From NCBI RefSeq assembly GCF_034350045.1, contig NZ_CP133781.1, forward strand, positions 1,123,001 through 1,187,000: 64,000 bases of DNA, given 5' to 3'. Every line of letters begins with the position of its first letter. The first letter of the stretch is position 1. The notes under the pieces were generated by a model. That model was not told the DNA's origin. It was given only the letters and a program-made list of their open reading frames with translations, and did no database searches. This document shows, piece by piece, positions 36,794 to 45,231 of the stretch. A program made the position numbers and the translations under genes. This stretch comes from Pseudomonas sp. CCI4.2. Its GTDB lineage: Bacteria > Pseudomonadota > Gammaproteobacteria > Pseudomonadales > Pseudomonadaceae.

Positions 36794-37660
36794 CTAGTGG
36801 ACGCTCAACTCGCGAATGGACTCTTTCAAGTGTTCAAAGTCGTAATCGGACAGCCCAACGTAATCCAGGACCAAGTGGCCAATGCTGTCCCACTCGTGGT
36901 CTTCGCCCTGATTACCCAGCACCCGATAGGACGCACAGATGTGTTCGGCCATCTTCAATATGGCCAATAGGTTCTTCAACTGGCTATTGCGCCCGGTGTC
37001 ATCCTGAAAAATCGCCAGAGCGTTGTGATGGTTGGCGATGGCGTTGGTGACAAATTCAGGCAGGCGCCACGACTTGGCAGTGAAGTAGCCGACCACCGCA
37101 TGGTTGGTATTGAACGCGGCGTTCTCGGTGTCCACCACACGGCAGGTAGGGCCTGCTTTGGCATAGGCGTCTTCCAGCACTTTCATGTAATTGGGGAAGC
37201 GTTTGAGCATCAGCGGGATGCCGCAATCGTGAAAAAGCCCCAGCGCATAAGCTTCATCTACCGTTTCCGATCCGATGCGTTTGGCCACGGTCAGGCTGGT
37301 CATCGCAACGTCTTGGGCAGTGTCCCAAAAACGATTCAGGGTGACGATGGTTTCGTCGGACATCTCGCCCCGGATCGACTGGGCGTTAATGAGATTGATG
37401 ATCGAACGGCTGCCCAGCAAGTTCACGGCGCGGTCAATCGAGGCGATTTTATCGGTCAGGCCGTAATACGGTGAATTAACAATTTTCAACAACGCTCCGG
37501 ATAAGCCCGGATCTTGCGCAATCAACCGCGCAATCGTGCCCAAATCTGGATCGGGCATGTACTGCTCCATCTGCAAATCCACCATGATTTGCGGCTGGGG
37601 CGGCACGCTGATTCCTTGCAGGGCCTGTCGGATCTGCTCGGAGGTAAGCTCTGGTGACAT
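36794..37660 (-). CDS. HDOD domain protein
   Basis: 288 aa from the ATG at 37660. The HDOD domain covers about 15-215: [11 protein letters not shown] at the start, [37 protein letters not shown] and [14 protein letters not shown]. Metal-dependent HD phosphohydrolase ligands are only partly kept, as is normal for HDOD proteins, which are signalling modules of mostly unknown output. It is likely co-transcribed with mutM. Confidence 0.88.
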   Translation of the reverse strand: MSPELTSEQIRQALQGISVPPQPQIMVDLQMEQYMPDPDLGTIARLIAQDPGLSGALLKIVNSPYYGLTDKIASIDRAVNLLGSRSIINLINAQSIRGEMSDETIVTLNRFWDTAQDVAMTSLTVAKRIGSETVDEAYALGLFHDCGIPLMLKRFPNYMKVLEDAYAKAGPTCRVVDTENAAFNTNHAVVGYFTAKSWRLPEFVTNAIANHHNALAIFQDDTGRNSQLKNLLAILKMAEHICASYRVLGNQGEDHEWDSIGHLVLDYVGLSDYDFEHLKESIRELSVH

Positions 37661-37780
37661 AAATACGTACTCTTGACTAGGCGGCGATTCTAACCCCATC
37701 ACGGATTTAGTCGACAACCGCTGGCGCACAAGGCAGGAACTTTGACCAAAGAGATGCTTCGGACAGTGTGATGACTGAGG

Positions 37781-37829
37781 GTTCGTTCAACGAACGCAAA
37801 ATAGCCATCACGTTAGCTCAGGACTAACG
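37781..37829. promoter_or_regulatory. Two palindromes upstream of pfpI
   Basis: GTTCGTTCAACGAAC at 37781-37795 is an inverted repeat of two 7-base arms around one base, and CGTTAGCTCAGGACTAACG at 37811-37829 is a 6-7-6 repeat. Both lie within 80 bases of the pfpI ATG. They may be operators or the pfpI promoter region; the cognate regulators are unknown. Confidence 0.45.
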
Positions 37830-37857
37830 ATCACTGCCATAAAACGAGGAAAGAACC

Positions 37858-38397
37858 ATGTCCAACACCCTGAGTGGTAAGCGCATCGCAATATTAGTCA
37901 CCGATGGTTTCGAGCAGGCCGAATTGACCGGCCCTAAAGATGCGCTGGAGCAAGCAGGCGCAAAAGTCGAAATCCTGTCGACCAAGGAAGGGCAGGTAAA
38001 AGGCTGGAACCATGACAAACCGGCTGACGACTTCAAGGTCAATCTGACCTTTAAGTCAGCGAATATTGATCAATACGACGCCGTTGTGCTGCCGGGCGGC
38101 GTTCAGAACTCCGACACGATTAGGGTTGATGTCGATGCCCAACAGATCGTCAAAAAAGCTGATTCGGCAGGCAAACCGATTGCAGTAATTTGTCACGGCG
38201 GCTGGCTGTTGGTATCCGCCGGCCTGGTTAAAGGGAAAACCATGACCAGCTATAAGACCCTGAAGGACGACCTGATCAATGCAGGTGCTAACTGGGTTGA
38301 TAAAGAAGTGGTCAAGGATGGGCAGTGGATCAGCAGCCGCCAGCCCGACGATATTCCAGCGTTTAACCGTGAGCTGATTCAGGCCCTGTCGGCATAA
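37858..38397 (+). CDS. pfpI: DJ-1/PfpI family protein
   Basis: 179 aa. The nucleophile C112 and H113 lie in AVICHGGWLLVSAG, with the preceding glutamate region TDGFEQAELTGPKDAL; YDAVVLPGGVQNSD is typical. P. aeruginosa PfpI was described as affecting stress resistance and mutation rate; family members also include YhbO-like deglycases. AGGAAAG lies seven bases before the ATG. Confidence 0.92.
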   Translation: MSNTLSGKRIAILVTDGFEQAELTGPKDALEQAGAKVEILSTKEGQVKGWNHDKPADDFKVNLTFKSANIDQYDAVVLPGGVQNSDTIRVDVDAQQIVKKADSAGKPIAVICHGGWLLVSAGLVKGKTMTSYKTLKDDLINAGANWVDKEVVKDGQWISSRQPDDIPAFNRELIQALSA

Positions 38398-38420
38398 TTG
38401 GGCGCGAACGAGTTAATTAC

Positions 38421-38449
38421 CGTGATCCCGGCCCTGAGTCGGGATCACG
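38421..38449. terminator. Hairpin after pfpI
   Basis: CGTGATCCCG at 38421-38430 pairs perfectly with CGGGATCACG at 38440-38449 around a nine-base loop. It begins 24 bases after the pfpI stop. A TATAAT follows at 38453, so the tract after it looks like a promoter -10 for rlmI rather than a T-run; termination may be imperfect. Confidence 0.6.
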
Positions 38450-38452
38450 CGT

Positions 38453-38458
38453 TATAAT
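38453..38458 (+). promoter_or_regulatory. Candidate -10 box for rlmI
   Basis: TATAAT lies 27 bases before the rlmI ATG, in CGCGTTATAATCTCGC. No convincing -35 is present at the right distance because the pfpI hairpin occupies that place. Confidence 0.4.
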
Positions 38459-38484
38459 CTCGCTCTTTTTTCAGGAGCGACGTC

Positions 38485-39681
38485 ATGTCCCTGCCTAGCT
38501 TGCGCCTCAAAGCCAACGCCGACCGTCGCTTGCGCAACGGTCACTTGTGGGTCTACAGCAATGAAATCGACGTAGCCGCCACCCCACTCAGCGGCTTTGC
38601 TGCAGGCGATCAAGCACAGTTGGAAGCCGCTGGCGGCAAGCCACTGGGCATCGTTGCCATGAGCCCCAACAACCTGATCTGCGCGCGTCTTGTATCCCGC
38701 GATATCAAGGTGCAACTGGATAAGTCGTTGCTGGTGCATCGCCTGAACGTCGCTCTGTCCCTGCGTGACCGTCTGTTCGACAAGCCTTATTACCGCTTGG
38801 TATTTGGTGATTCCGACCTGTTGCCAGGCTTGGTCGTTGACCGTTTCGGCGACATCCTGGTGGTGCAGCTGGCTTCCGCCACCATGGAAAATCATAAGGA
38901 CGATTTGATTGCGGCCTTGGTTCAGGTGGTCAAGCCAAGCGGCATTCTGTTCAAGAATGACTCCGCCGCACGCGACGCCGAAGGCCTGACCCGCTACGTG
39001 GAAACCGCGTTTGGCCTGGTGCCGGAGTGGGTTGCACTGGAAGAGAACGGTGTGAAGTTTGAAGCACCGGTCATTGCCGGGCAAAAAACCGGCTGGTTCT
39101 ACGATCACCGCATGAACCGTGCGCGCATCGCCCCGTACGTCAAAGGCAAACGCGTACTGGACCTATACAGCTACATCGGCGGCTGGGGCGTGCAAGCAGC
39201 AGCATTCGGTGCCAGCGATGTTTTCTGCGTTGACGCTTCAGCCTTTGCCTTGGACGGTGTTGAGCGCAACGCAACGCTGAACGGCTTTGCTGACAAAATC
39301 ACCTGCATCGAAGGCGACGTGTTTGAAGCCCTGAAGGAACTGAAAAACAGCGAAGAGCGTTTCGACGTCATCGTTGCAGACCCACCGGCCTTCATCAAAC
39401 GCAAAAAAGACATGAAAAATGGCGAAGGTGCTTACCGCCGCTTGAACGAGCAAGCCATGCGCCTGCTCAGCAAAGACGGAATCTTGATCAGCGCCTCGTG
39501 TTCCATGCACCTGCCGGAAGATGACCTGCAAAACATCCTCCTGACCAGCGCCCGCCATTTGGATCGCAACATCCAACTGCTGGAACGCGGCGGCCAAGGC
39601 CCGGATCATCCGGTTCACCCGGCTATCGCAGAAACGCGGTACATCAAAAGCATTACGTGCCGGTTGTTGCCGAATAGCTGA
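38485..39681 (+). CDS. rlmI: 23S rRNA (cytosine-C5)-methyltransferase RlmI-like
   Basis: 398 aa. The N-terminal PUA-like domain (about 1-75) with RLRNGHLWVYSNEID precedes an EEHEC-like bridge (LVFGDSDLLPGLVVDRFGD) and a Rossmann methyltransferase domain with VLDLYSYIGGWGVQAAAFGA and DVIVADPPAFIKRKKDM. The DPPAF motif is the catalytic signature; ISASCSMHLPEDD holds the conserved Cys. E. coli RlmI makes m5C1962 in 23S rRNA. Exact substrate inferred from the family. Confidence 0.92.
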   Translation: MSLPSLRLKANADRRLRNGHLWVYSNEIDVAATPLSGFAAGDQAQLEAAGGKPLGIVAMSPNNLICARLVSRDIKVQLDKSLLVHRLNVALSLRDRLFDKPYYRLVFGDSDLLPGLVVDRFGDILVVQLASATMENHKDDLIAALVQVVKPSGILFKNDSAARDAEGLTRYVETAFGLVPEWVALEENGVKFEAPVIAGQKTGWFYDHRMNRARIAPYVKGKRVLDLYSYIGGWGVQAAAFGASDVFCVDASAFALDGVERNATLNGFADKITCIEGDVFEALKELKNSEERFDVIVADPPAFIKRKKDMKNGEGAYRRLNEQAMRLLSKDGILISASCSMHLPEDDLQNILLTSARHLDRNIQLLERGGQGPDHPVHPAIAETRYIKSITCRLLPNS

Positions 39682-39693
39682 TAACGAGCGTTC

Positions 39694-39899
39694 TGTAGGA
39701 GGGACCGCCACGTCTTCGACGCTGCGCTGTCGCGCAGCAAACTGGGAAGCACTTTGTGTGCTTCGAGATTGCAGCGTGTCAGGACGGAAGCCTTCCCGAA
39801 TAAATTCGGTCCCACAGTTTTGGCGCCGCACAGATTTCTGTAGGAGCTGCCGAAGGCTGCGATAGGTCCGAAGGACCTTCGCCAACAAGTTGGCTACAG
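39694..39899. repeat. Composite intergenic repeat, copy 3
   Basis: It matches copy 1 (5648-5857) block for block: TGTAGGAGGGACCGCCACGT then CTTCGACGCTGCGCTGTCGC, GCAGCAAACTGGGAAGCACT, GTCAGGACGGAAGCCTTCCC with AATAAATTCGG, TTTTGGCGCCGCACAGATTT, CTGCCGAAGGCTGCGATAGG and a REP end TTCGCCAACAAGTTGGCTAC. It has lost two bases in GGCTcctACAG relative to the other copies. Confidence 0.85.
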
Positions 39900-39963
39900 A
39901 TGGTCGCCTGCCTGTAGATCGCCCGTGAATTGAATATCAAATTACGGAAAGAGGCCCCGTGAA

Positions 39964-40176
39964 ACCATGCGGCCGAACGCAGGCGTTGCGCAGGGGGTGA
40001 CGAGGCAAGGATGCCGAGTAAGCCGTGCGCGGCCAGGGACGGCCGCTCACGGCGACCCCCGGAGCAACGCCGGAGTGAGGGAAGACCGAGCCTAAGCGAG
40101 GGCCCGCATGGTGGGGCAAGCCCTTTTGGCGGGACCTTTTTGGGCGTTTGAAAAAGGTTCCTCGCTGTAAAAGCGA
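39964..40176. repeat. Strongly structured GC-rich intergenic element
   Basis: Nested complementary arms are visible: ACCATGCGG (39964-39972) with CCGCATGGT (40104-40112); GGCGTTGC (39982-39989) with GCAACGCC (40064-40071); GGGGGT (39993-39998) with ACCCC (near 40055-40059); and GCCGTGCGCGGCC (40022-40034) with GGCCGCTCACGGC (40041-40053), one mismatch. ACCTTTTT/AAAAAGGT (40134-40158) and TCGCT/AGCGA (40162-40176) follow. I recall similar elements in other Pseudomonas spacers but cannot name the family. It could be a structured RNA or a mobile palindromic repeat. Confidence 0.7.
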
Positions 40177-40268
40177 AACCCTACTTTCAGCAACCAAAAA
40201 TGCCGGATATACACACAAAATACAGCGCCAACCCATTGTTTTTAAAAGATTACAAAGTAGCTTGATAA

Positions 40269-40290
40269 GAGCCAACTTGTTGGCGAGGCG
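40269..40290. repeat. Single REP palindrome
   Basis: GAGCCAACTTGTTGGCGAGG then CG matches the abundant REP class of this genome; no inverted partner is close. Confidence 0.75.
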
Positions 40291-40501
40291 TACGACGCGG
40301 TTTGTCCATACCGCGTTGTCCCGTAGTACGTACGCTCGTGCCACCAAGGTGTGTAGATGGCCCGTCCACACATCAGGTCGAAATGAACTTGAAACAATTT
40401 GTCGGGTCTTTGTTGGGGCTAAGCGGGTCTTACTACCGAATTCCCCTTCGTGACCGGCCCGTCCATCGGCGCCCTTATCTTTTCTCCAACCAAAGATAAC
40501 C

Positions 40502-41164
40502 ATGCCTATGTTTCGTCATCTTTCTACACTCATTTCCCGTCAACGATATGCCTTAGGTGCCAGCTTGTTTGGCACATTGCTCGGGCTCTGTGGCATGGCG
40601 CAGGCTGAAGACGCCAAAACCACTGACCGCTGGGTTAGCGACAACCTCAATACCTACGTGCGCGCTGGCCCAACCGATGGTTACCGCATCGTCGGTACGC
40701 TCAAATCCGGTCGTAAAGTTGAGCTGATCAACACCCAAGGCGAATACAGCCAAGTGCGTGGCGAAGGCGGCGGCACCGTATGGATTCCCAGCGCCGACCT
40801 GCAAGCCGTACCCGGCCAAGCCGAACGCTTGCCGCAGCTGGTTCAGCAAGTAGCCGACCTTACTGGCCAGTTGAAAACCATCGACGACAGTTGGAAGGCC
40901 CGTATTCAGGGCATGCAAGAGACCCTCGACACCCGCAAGAAACTTATCGATGAACTCGAAGCCCGCAGCAAGGACCTCAACGCGCAACTGACCGACGCGC
41001 AGTCCGAACTTCGCAGCACCCAAGCCAAGATGGGTGACGAGAACAATCAGGTATTGATGCGCTACATGGCCTACGGCGGCAGCATCGCCGGTGCCGGGTT
41101 GCTCCTCGGCCTGATCATTCCCGCAATGACCCGCGGCCGTAAGCGTAAAGATGGTTGGGTTTGA
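40502..41164 (+). CDS. TIGR04211-type SH3 and coiled-coil membrane protein
   Basis: 220 aa. A signal peptide or N-terminal helix (about 17-36, ending AQAED) precedes a bacterial SH3 domain (about 45-105; YVRAGPTDGYRIVGTLKSGR), a coiled coil (about 110-180) and one C-terminal membrane helix (about 190-208) followed by a basic RGRKRKDGW tail. This is the YgiM-like arrangement; function in the envelope is unknown. It has its own promoter region, as the gene stands alone. Confidence 0.88.
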   Translation: MPMFRHLSTLISRQRYALGASLFGTLLGLCGMAQAEDAKTTDRWVSDNLNTYVRAGPTDGYRIVGTLKSGRKVELINTQGEYSQVRGEGGGTVWIPSADLQAVPGQAERLPQLVQQVADLTGQLKTIDDSWKARIQGMQETLDTRKKLIDELEARSKDLNAQLTDAQSELRSTQAKMGDENNQVLMRYMAYGGSIAGAGLLLGLIIPAMTRGRKRKDGWV

Positions 41165-41419
41165 TGGCCGCGCTCTGGAGATGCAAACAAACTGTTCTGT
41201 GTCTGCCTCCCGACCTTTAGCATTCCCTCAAGCCACCACAGGTGTAGAATCGCTTCTATTCATCGCCAGTCATCCCCCGGCGGGTTTATGAGCTCAGGCC
41301 GAGCGCGCGGCGATCCCGTGGCGTTGTCGGTTTCATCGCAATTTCCGGTCACTGCCGGATGTTCGCGACGTCAGTAGAAGCTCTCTCCCCCTTTGATACC
41401 TGATTTGCCGGAGTGCCCC
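41165..41419. other. Spacer upstream of ilvD
   Basis: 255 bases. A weak -10-like TAGAAT is seen at 41245-41250, without a good -35. I see no attenuator peptide or terminator-antiterminator pair of the ilv type. Confidence 0.4.
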
Positions 41420-43267
41420 ATGCCTGATTACCGCTCAAAAACGTCCACCCACGGCCGCAACATGGCCGGTGCCCGCGCATTGTGGCGTGCCACCGGTATG
41501 AAAGACGCCGACTTCAAAAAACCGATTATCGCCATCGCTAACTCGTTCACCCAGTTCGTGCCCGGCCATGTGCATTTGAAAGACATGGGCCAATTGGTCG
41601 CGCGTGAAATCGAACGCGCCGGTGGCGTTGCCAAGGAATTCAACACCATTGCGGTGGATGACGGCATCGCCATGGGCCACGACGGCATGCTGTATTCCCT
41701 GCCGAGCCGCGAGATCATCGCCGACTCCGTGGAGTACATGGTTAACGCCCATTGTGCCGACGCCATTGTCTGCATTTCCAACTGCGACAAAATCACCCCT
41801 GGGATGTTGATGGCTGCCTTGCGCCTTAACATTCCGGTGATTTTCGTCTCCGGTGGACCGATGGAAGCCGGCAAGACCAAATTGTCAGCCCACGGTCTGG
41901 ATTTGGTCGATGCGATGGTAATTGCCGCCGACCCCAGCGCCAGCGATGAGAAGGTGGCTGAATACGAGCGCAGCGCTTGCCCGACGTGCGGTTCGTGCTC
42001 AGGCATGTTCACCGCTAACTCGATGAACTGCCTGACCGAAGCCCTTGGCCTTGCACTGCCAGGCAACGGCTCGCAACTGGCGACCCACAGCGACCGCGAA
42101 CAGTTGTTCCTGCAAGCTGGCCGGACCATCGTTGACCTGTGCCGTCAGTACTACAACGAAAATGATGAGTCGGTTCTGCCGCGCAATATCGCCAACTTCA
42201 AAGCGTTTGAAAACGCGATGACGCTGGACATCGCCATGGGCGGCTCGACCAACACCATCCTGCATTTGCTGGCCTCGGCGCAGGAAGCAGAAATCGACTT
42301 CGACCTGAAGGACATTGACCGCCTGTCGCGCAAAGTGCCTCAGCTGTGCAAGGTCGCGCCGAACATCCAGAAGTACCACATGGAAGACGTGCACCGCGCC
42401 GGGGGAATTTTCAGCATCCTCGGTGAATTGGCCCGTGGCGGTCTGCTGCACACGGACCTGCCCACCGTACACAGCAAGACGCTTGCCGAAGGCATCGCCA
42501 AATGGGACATCACCCAAACTGACGATGAAGCCGTACACACTTTCTTCAAAGCGGGCCCGGCCGGCATTCCGACGCAGACGGCTTTTAGCCAGTCGACCCG
42601 TTGGGAAACCCTGGATGACGACCGTGAAAACGGCTGTATCCGTAGCGTCGAGCACGCTTACTCGCAGGAAGGCGGCTTGGCCGTGCTGTACGGCAACATC
42701 GCGCTGGATGGTTGCGTCGTAAAAACCGCAGGCGTTGACGAGTCGGTCCATGTGTTCGAAGGCACCGCAAAAATCTTCGAAAGCCAAGACAGCGCTGTTC
42801 GCGGCATTTTGGCTGACGAGGTGAAGGCCGGCGACATCGTGATCATTCGTTACGAAGGCCCGAAAGGCGGTCCAGGCATGCAGGAAATGCTTTACCCAAC
42901 GTCATACCTGAAATCAAAAGGCCTGGGTAAAGCTTGCGCGTTACTGACTGACGGTCGTTTCTCGGGAGGCACGTCGGGTCTTTCCATCGGCCACGCCTCA
43001 CCAGAAGCAGCAGCAGGCGGCGCGATTGGTTTGGTACGTGATGGCGATAAAGTGCTGATCGACATTCCCAACCGCGGGGTCAACCTGTTGATCAGCGATG
43101 AAGAAATGGCAGGCCGTCGTGCTGAGCAAGACGCTAAAGGTTGGAAGCCGGTTGAAAAGCGCCCGCGCAAAGTAACCACAGCATTGAAAGCCTACGCCCT
43201 GCTCGCCACCAGCGCTGACAAAGGCGCGGTCCGCGACAAAGCGATGCTTGATAAGTTGATGCCTTAA
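41420..43267 (+). CDS. ilvD: Dihydroxy-acid dehydratase
   Basis: 615 aa from the ATG at 41420; the upstream frame start at 41393 lacks family support. Iron-sulfur ligands appear in [10 protein letters not shown] and [19 protein letters not shown]; the C-terminal [17 protein letters not shown] holds the catalytic serine region. It converts dihydroxy-acids to 2-oxo acids in valine and isoleucine synthesis. It is free-standing, followed by a REPIN. Confidence 0.97.
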   Translation: MPDYRSKTSTHGRNMAGARALWRATGMKDADFKKPIIAIANSFTQFVPGHVHLKDMGQLVAREIERAGGVAKEFNTIAVDDGIAMGHDGMLYSLPSREIIADSVEYMVNAHCADAIVCISNCDKITPGMLMAALRLNIPVIFVSGGPMEAGKTKLSAHGLDLVDAMVIAADPSASDEKVAEYERSACPTCGSCSGMFTANSMNCLTEALGLALPGNGSQLATHSDREQLFLQAGRTIVDLCRQYYNENDESVLPRNIANFKAFENAMTLDIAMGGSTNTILHLLASAQEAEIDFDLKDIDRLSRKVPQLCKVAPNIQKYHMEDVHRAGGIFSILGELARGGLLHTDLPTVHSKTLAEGIAKWDITQTDDEAVHTFFKAGPAGIPTQTAFSQSTRWETLDDDRENGCIRSVEHAYSQEGGLAVLYGNIALDGCVVKTAGVDESVHVFEGTAKIFESQDSAVRGILADEVKAGDIVIIRYEGPKGGPGMQEMLYPTSYLKSKGLGKACALLTDGRFSGGTSGLSIGHASPEAAAGGAIGLVRDGDKVLIDIPNRGVNLLISDEEMAGRRAEQDAKGWKPVEKRPRKVTTALKAYALLATSADKGAVRDKAMLDKLMP

Positions 43268-43285
43268 ACGCAACCGGCCATTCCC

Positions 43286-43369
43286 AGGCAAGCCTGCTCC
43301 CACAGCATTTGGACCGGACACATAGTTTGTGCCTGACATTCAATTTGTGGGAGCAGGCTTGCCTGCGAA
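43286..43369. repeat. REPIN after ilvD
   Basis: AGGCAAGCCTGCTCCCACAG and, inverted, TGTGGGAGCAGGCTTGCCTG then CGAA flank about 40 bases. It separates convergent ilvD and pchP. Confidence 0.88.
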
Positions 43370-43413
43370 TGAAGCGACGCGTTGCCATTGATACACCGCG
43401 CCCTTCAAAGCCT

Positions 43414-44469
43414 TTACTGAATCTCTTGCGGCTTCACAATCACCCAATTCTTGTCCGCCGTCACCGCCAGGCCTTCTTTGGCTTGGGCTTGTGCGTTGGA
43501 TTTCATCATGCCGTTGAGTTGGGTCATGTACTTGTCTTTGCGGTTGACCCACAGGTGAACGCCACCTTTGGCCACGTCAACGCTGTGGAACAGCATGTAG
43601 CCGTCGCTCGACGGAGTATCGCCGCCCACCAGCACCGGTTTTTTCCACTGATCGATGTAGGTCAGAATCGCCGCCTGCTTTCCCGCCATCCAAGTCGCTG
43701 GGGTCCATAGGTATGGGGTTAGCTCCAGGCCCATGTTGGCCTTCTGGTCATATTTGCCCGCTGTGATCTGCTTGCGTGCCGTCGTCAGCTCGCCAGTCTT
43801 GCGATTTTTCAGCAGGGTGGTCACGCCAATGACGTTTTGCGGTTTGACGTTATAGCCGTACTTGGGATCCGACGCGACCATGCGCACCAGCTCCTCAGAA
43901 GCGGCCGTCATGACGTAGACCTCAATGCCATTTTCCATCAGCTTGTTGTACAGCTCAGCCTGCCCGGTGAAGACCTTTGGCGGTTCGACATTGATGGTCT
44001 TGACCGTGTCGCCGTCGTAGTAGGTGCTGGGTACCGGTTTGCCGGACGCCATCAGTTCATCGACATAGCCTTTGAGTTCGGTCAGGGTAAACCCGGAAAA
44101 CACCTGGGCGACCCACGGATAGCAGACCATGTCATCGACTTCGCACAGTCGGTAGTAATAGCTGAACAGGCTTTCTTTGTGGTCAGCCGTGTCCTTGAAG
44201 GGGATCAGCTTAAGGGAAGGGTCAAGGGTTTCGCGGGTGATCAGCCCTTTGTTTTCCATGTACGGCAGCAGCGCCTCTTCCAGATCGTAGCGATAGCTGG
44301 TGTTGTCCATGTCGAATACGGCGAAGTTACCCTTGTTGGCGTTGGCCTCGATCATGGCATTGAGCTGCTTGGCCTGAGCGGCAGGCCAATGGGTCAATTC
44401 GGTGGCAAACGCGTGGCTGGCAATTCCCAACGTTAGTGCGGCAGCAAGCAGTTTCGGCACGAGTTTCAT
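43414..44469 (-). CDS. pchP: Phosphorylcholine phosphatase (HAD family)
   Basis: 351 aa with a signal peptide (about 1-22, ending HAFATEL). HAD motif I is FDMDNTSY with D53 and D55; VMTAASEELVRMV is motif II and VLVGGDTPSSDGYM holds the motif III/IV acidic residues. The sequence closely follows remembered P. aeruginosa PchP, a periplasmic enzyme freeing choline from phosphorylcholine and induced by choline. Here it lies 155 bases downstream of folA on the same strand; in PAO1 I recall it elsewhere. Its own promoter is likely. Confidence 0.9.
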   Translation of the reverse strand: MKLVPKLLAAALTLGIASHAFATELTHWPAAQAKQLNAMIEANANKGNFAVFDMDNTSYRYDLEEALLPYMENKGLITRETLDPSLKLIPFKDTADHKESLFSYYYRLCEVDDMVCYPWVAQVFSGFTLTELKGYVDELMASGKPVPSTYYDGDTVKTINVEPPKVFTGQAELYNKLMENGIEVYVMTAASEELVRMVASDPKYGYNVKPQNVIGVTTLLKNRKTGELTTARKQITAGKYDQKANMGLELTPYLWTPATWMAGKQAAILTYIDQWKKPVLVGGDTPSSDGYMLFHSVDVAKGGVHLWVNRKDKYMTQLNGMMKSNAQAQAKEGLAVTADKNWVIVKPQEIQ

Positions 44470-44624
44470 AACGGCGTCCCCTTTTTTTAATTAAGTACCG
44501 ACCGTAACAAAATCTCATGACATATCAGGTTTACCCGCGACTACTTTTGTTCCGACGGCGTCATGTTGATAACAATCGCGACACAGGGTTTGAAAGCGAC
44601 CCACGTTCCTGTACAGGTTTTTAG

Positions 44625-45143
44625 TCAGGCCTTAGTGCGTTCCCATACTTCAAAACTGTAGGCCGGTTTGTCATCTAGCGCTGGGTGTTGGTTATTCGAG
44701 ACTAGCGCCCATTGCGCCATATCGAACTCGGGAAACAACGCATCACCGTCGGGGCTTAGTGCAACGCGGGTCAGGTACAGTCGGTCCGCCTGCTCCAAGC
44801 CTTGCGCATATAACTGCGCTCCGCCGATCAGCATTACTTCATCGGCGCCCTGCTCCCGCGCCCATTGCTCGGCACGTACAACAGCAGCGTCCAGCGAAGC
44901 AAATACTTCCGCGCCTTCAGGCTGTAAATCGGCCTGCCGACTGACCACTAGGTTCAACCGTCCCGGCAATGGCCGACCGAGTGAATCCCAAGTCTTGCGA
45001 CCCATGATGATCGGCTTACCCAAGGTGTTCGCCTTGAAGTATTTGAAATCCGCAGGCAGATGCCACGGCATGGAATTGTCGACGCCAATCACACGGTTTT
45101 CACCAAGGGCGGCAATCAGACTGAGGGGGAGATGAGTTTTCAT
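44625..45143 (-). CDS. folA: Dihydrofolate reductase
   Basis: 172 aa from the ATG at 45143; the open frame upstream belongs to antisense of the next gene. Motifs: LSLIAALGENRVIGVDNSMP, WHLPADFKYFKANTLGKPII, MGRKTWDSLGRPLPGR and the NADPH region EVMLIGGAQLYAQGL. It reduces dihydrofolate to tetrahydrofolate and is the trimethoprim target. Divergent from the DUF2868 gene with an 88-base spacer. Confidence 0.96.
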   Translation of the reverse strand: MKTHLPLSLIAALGENRVIGVDNSMPWHLPADFKYFKANTLGKPIIMGRKTWDSLGRPLPGRLNLVVSRQADLQPEGAEVFASLDAAVVRAEQWAREQGADEVMLIGGAQLYAQGLEQADRLYLTRVALSPDGDALFPEFDMAQWALVSNNQHPALDDKPAYSFEVWERTKA

Positions 45144-45231
45144 GGGCGCGAGAATAGCAGAAGCACGGGGCTTGCCCCGAGCCCGGTCACAGAGGTTATG
45201 CTCACCGCTGACTTTATCGACAGGACGCCGC

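Larger units (their letters stand above)
39682..40501. other. 820-base spacer with composite repeat and structured element
   Basis: No credible gene. From left to right it contains composite repeat copy 3 (39694-39899), the nested hairpin element (39964-40112), two small hairpins (40134-40158 and 40162-40176), an AT-richer stretch, a single REP (40269-40290) and about 200 bases without visible structure before the SH3 gene. A minus-strand open frame of 188 codons across it is composed of the structured repeat and is rejected as a gene. Confidence 0.75.

Noticed and set aside
39937..40503. 188-codon minus-strand frame
   Set aside because: It lies across the nested hairpin element and repeat remnants; the frame is a by-product of GC-rich palindromes.
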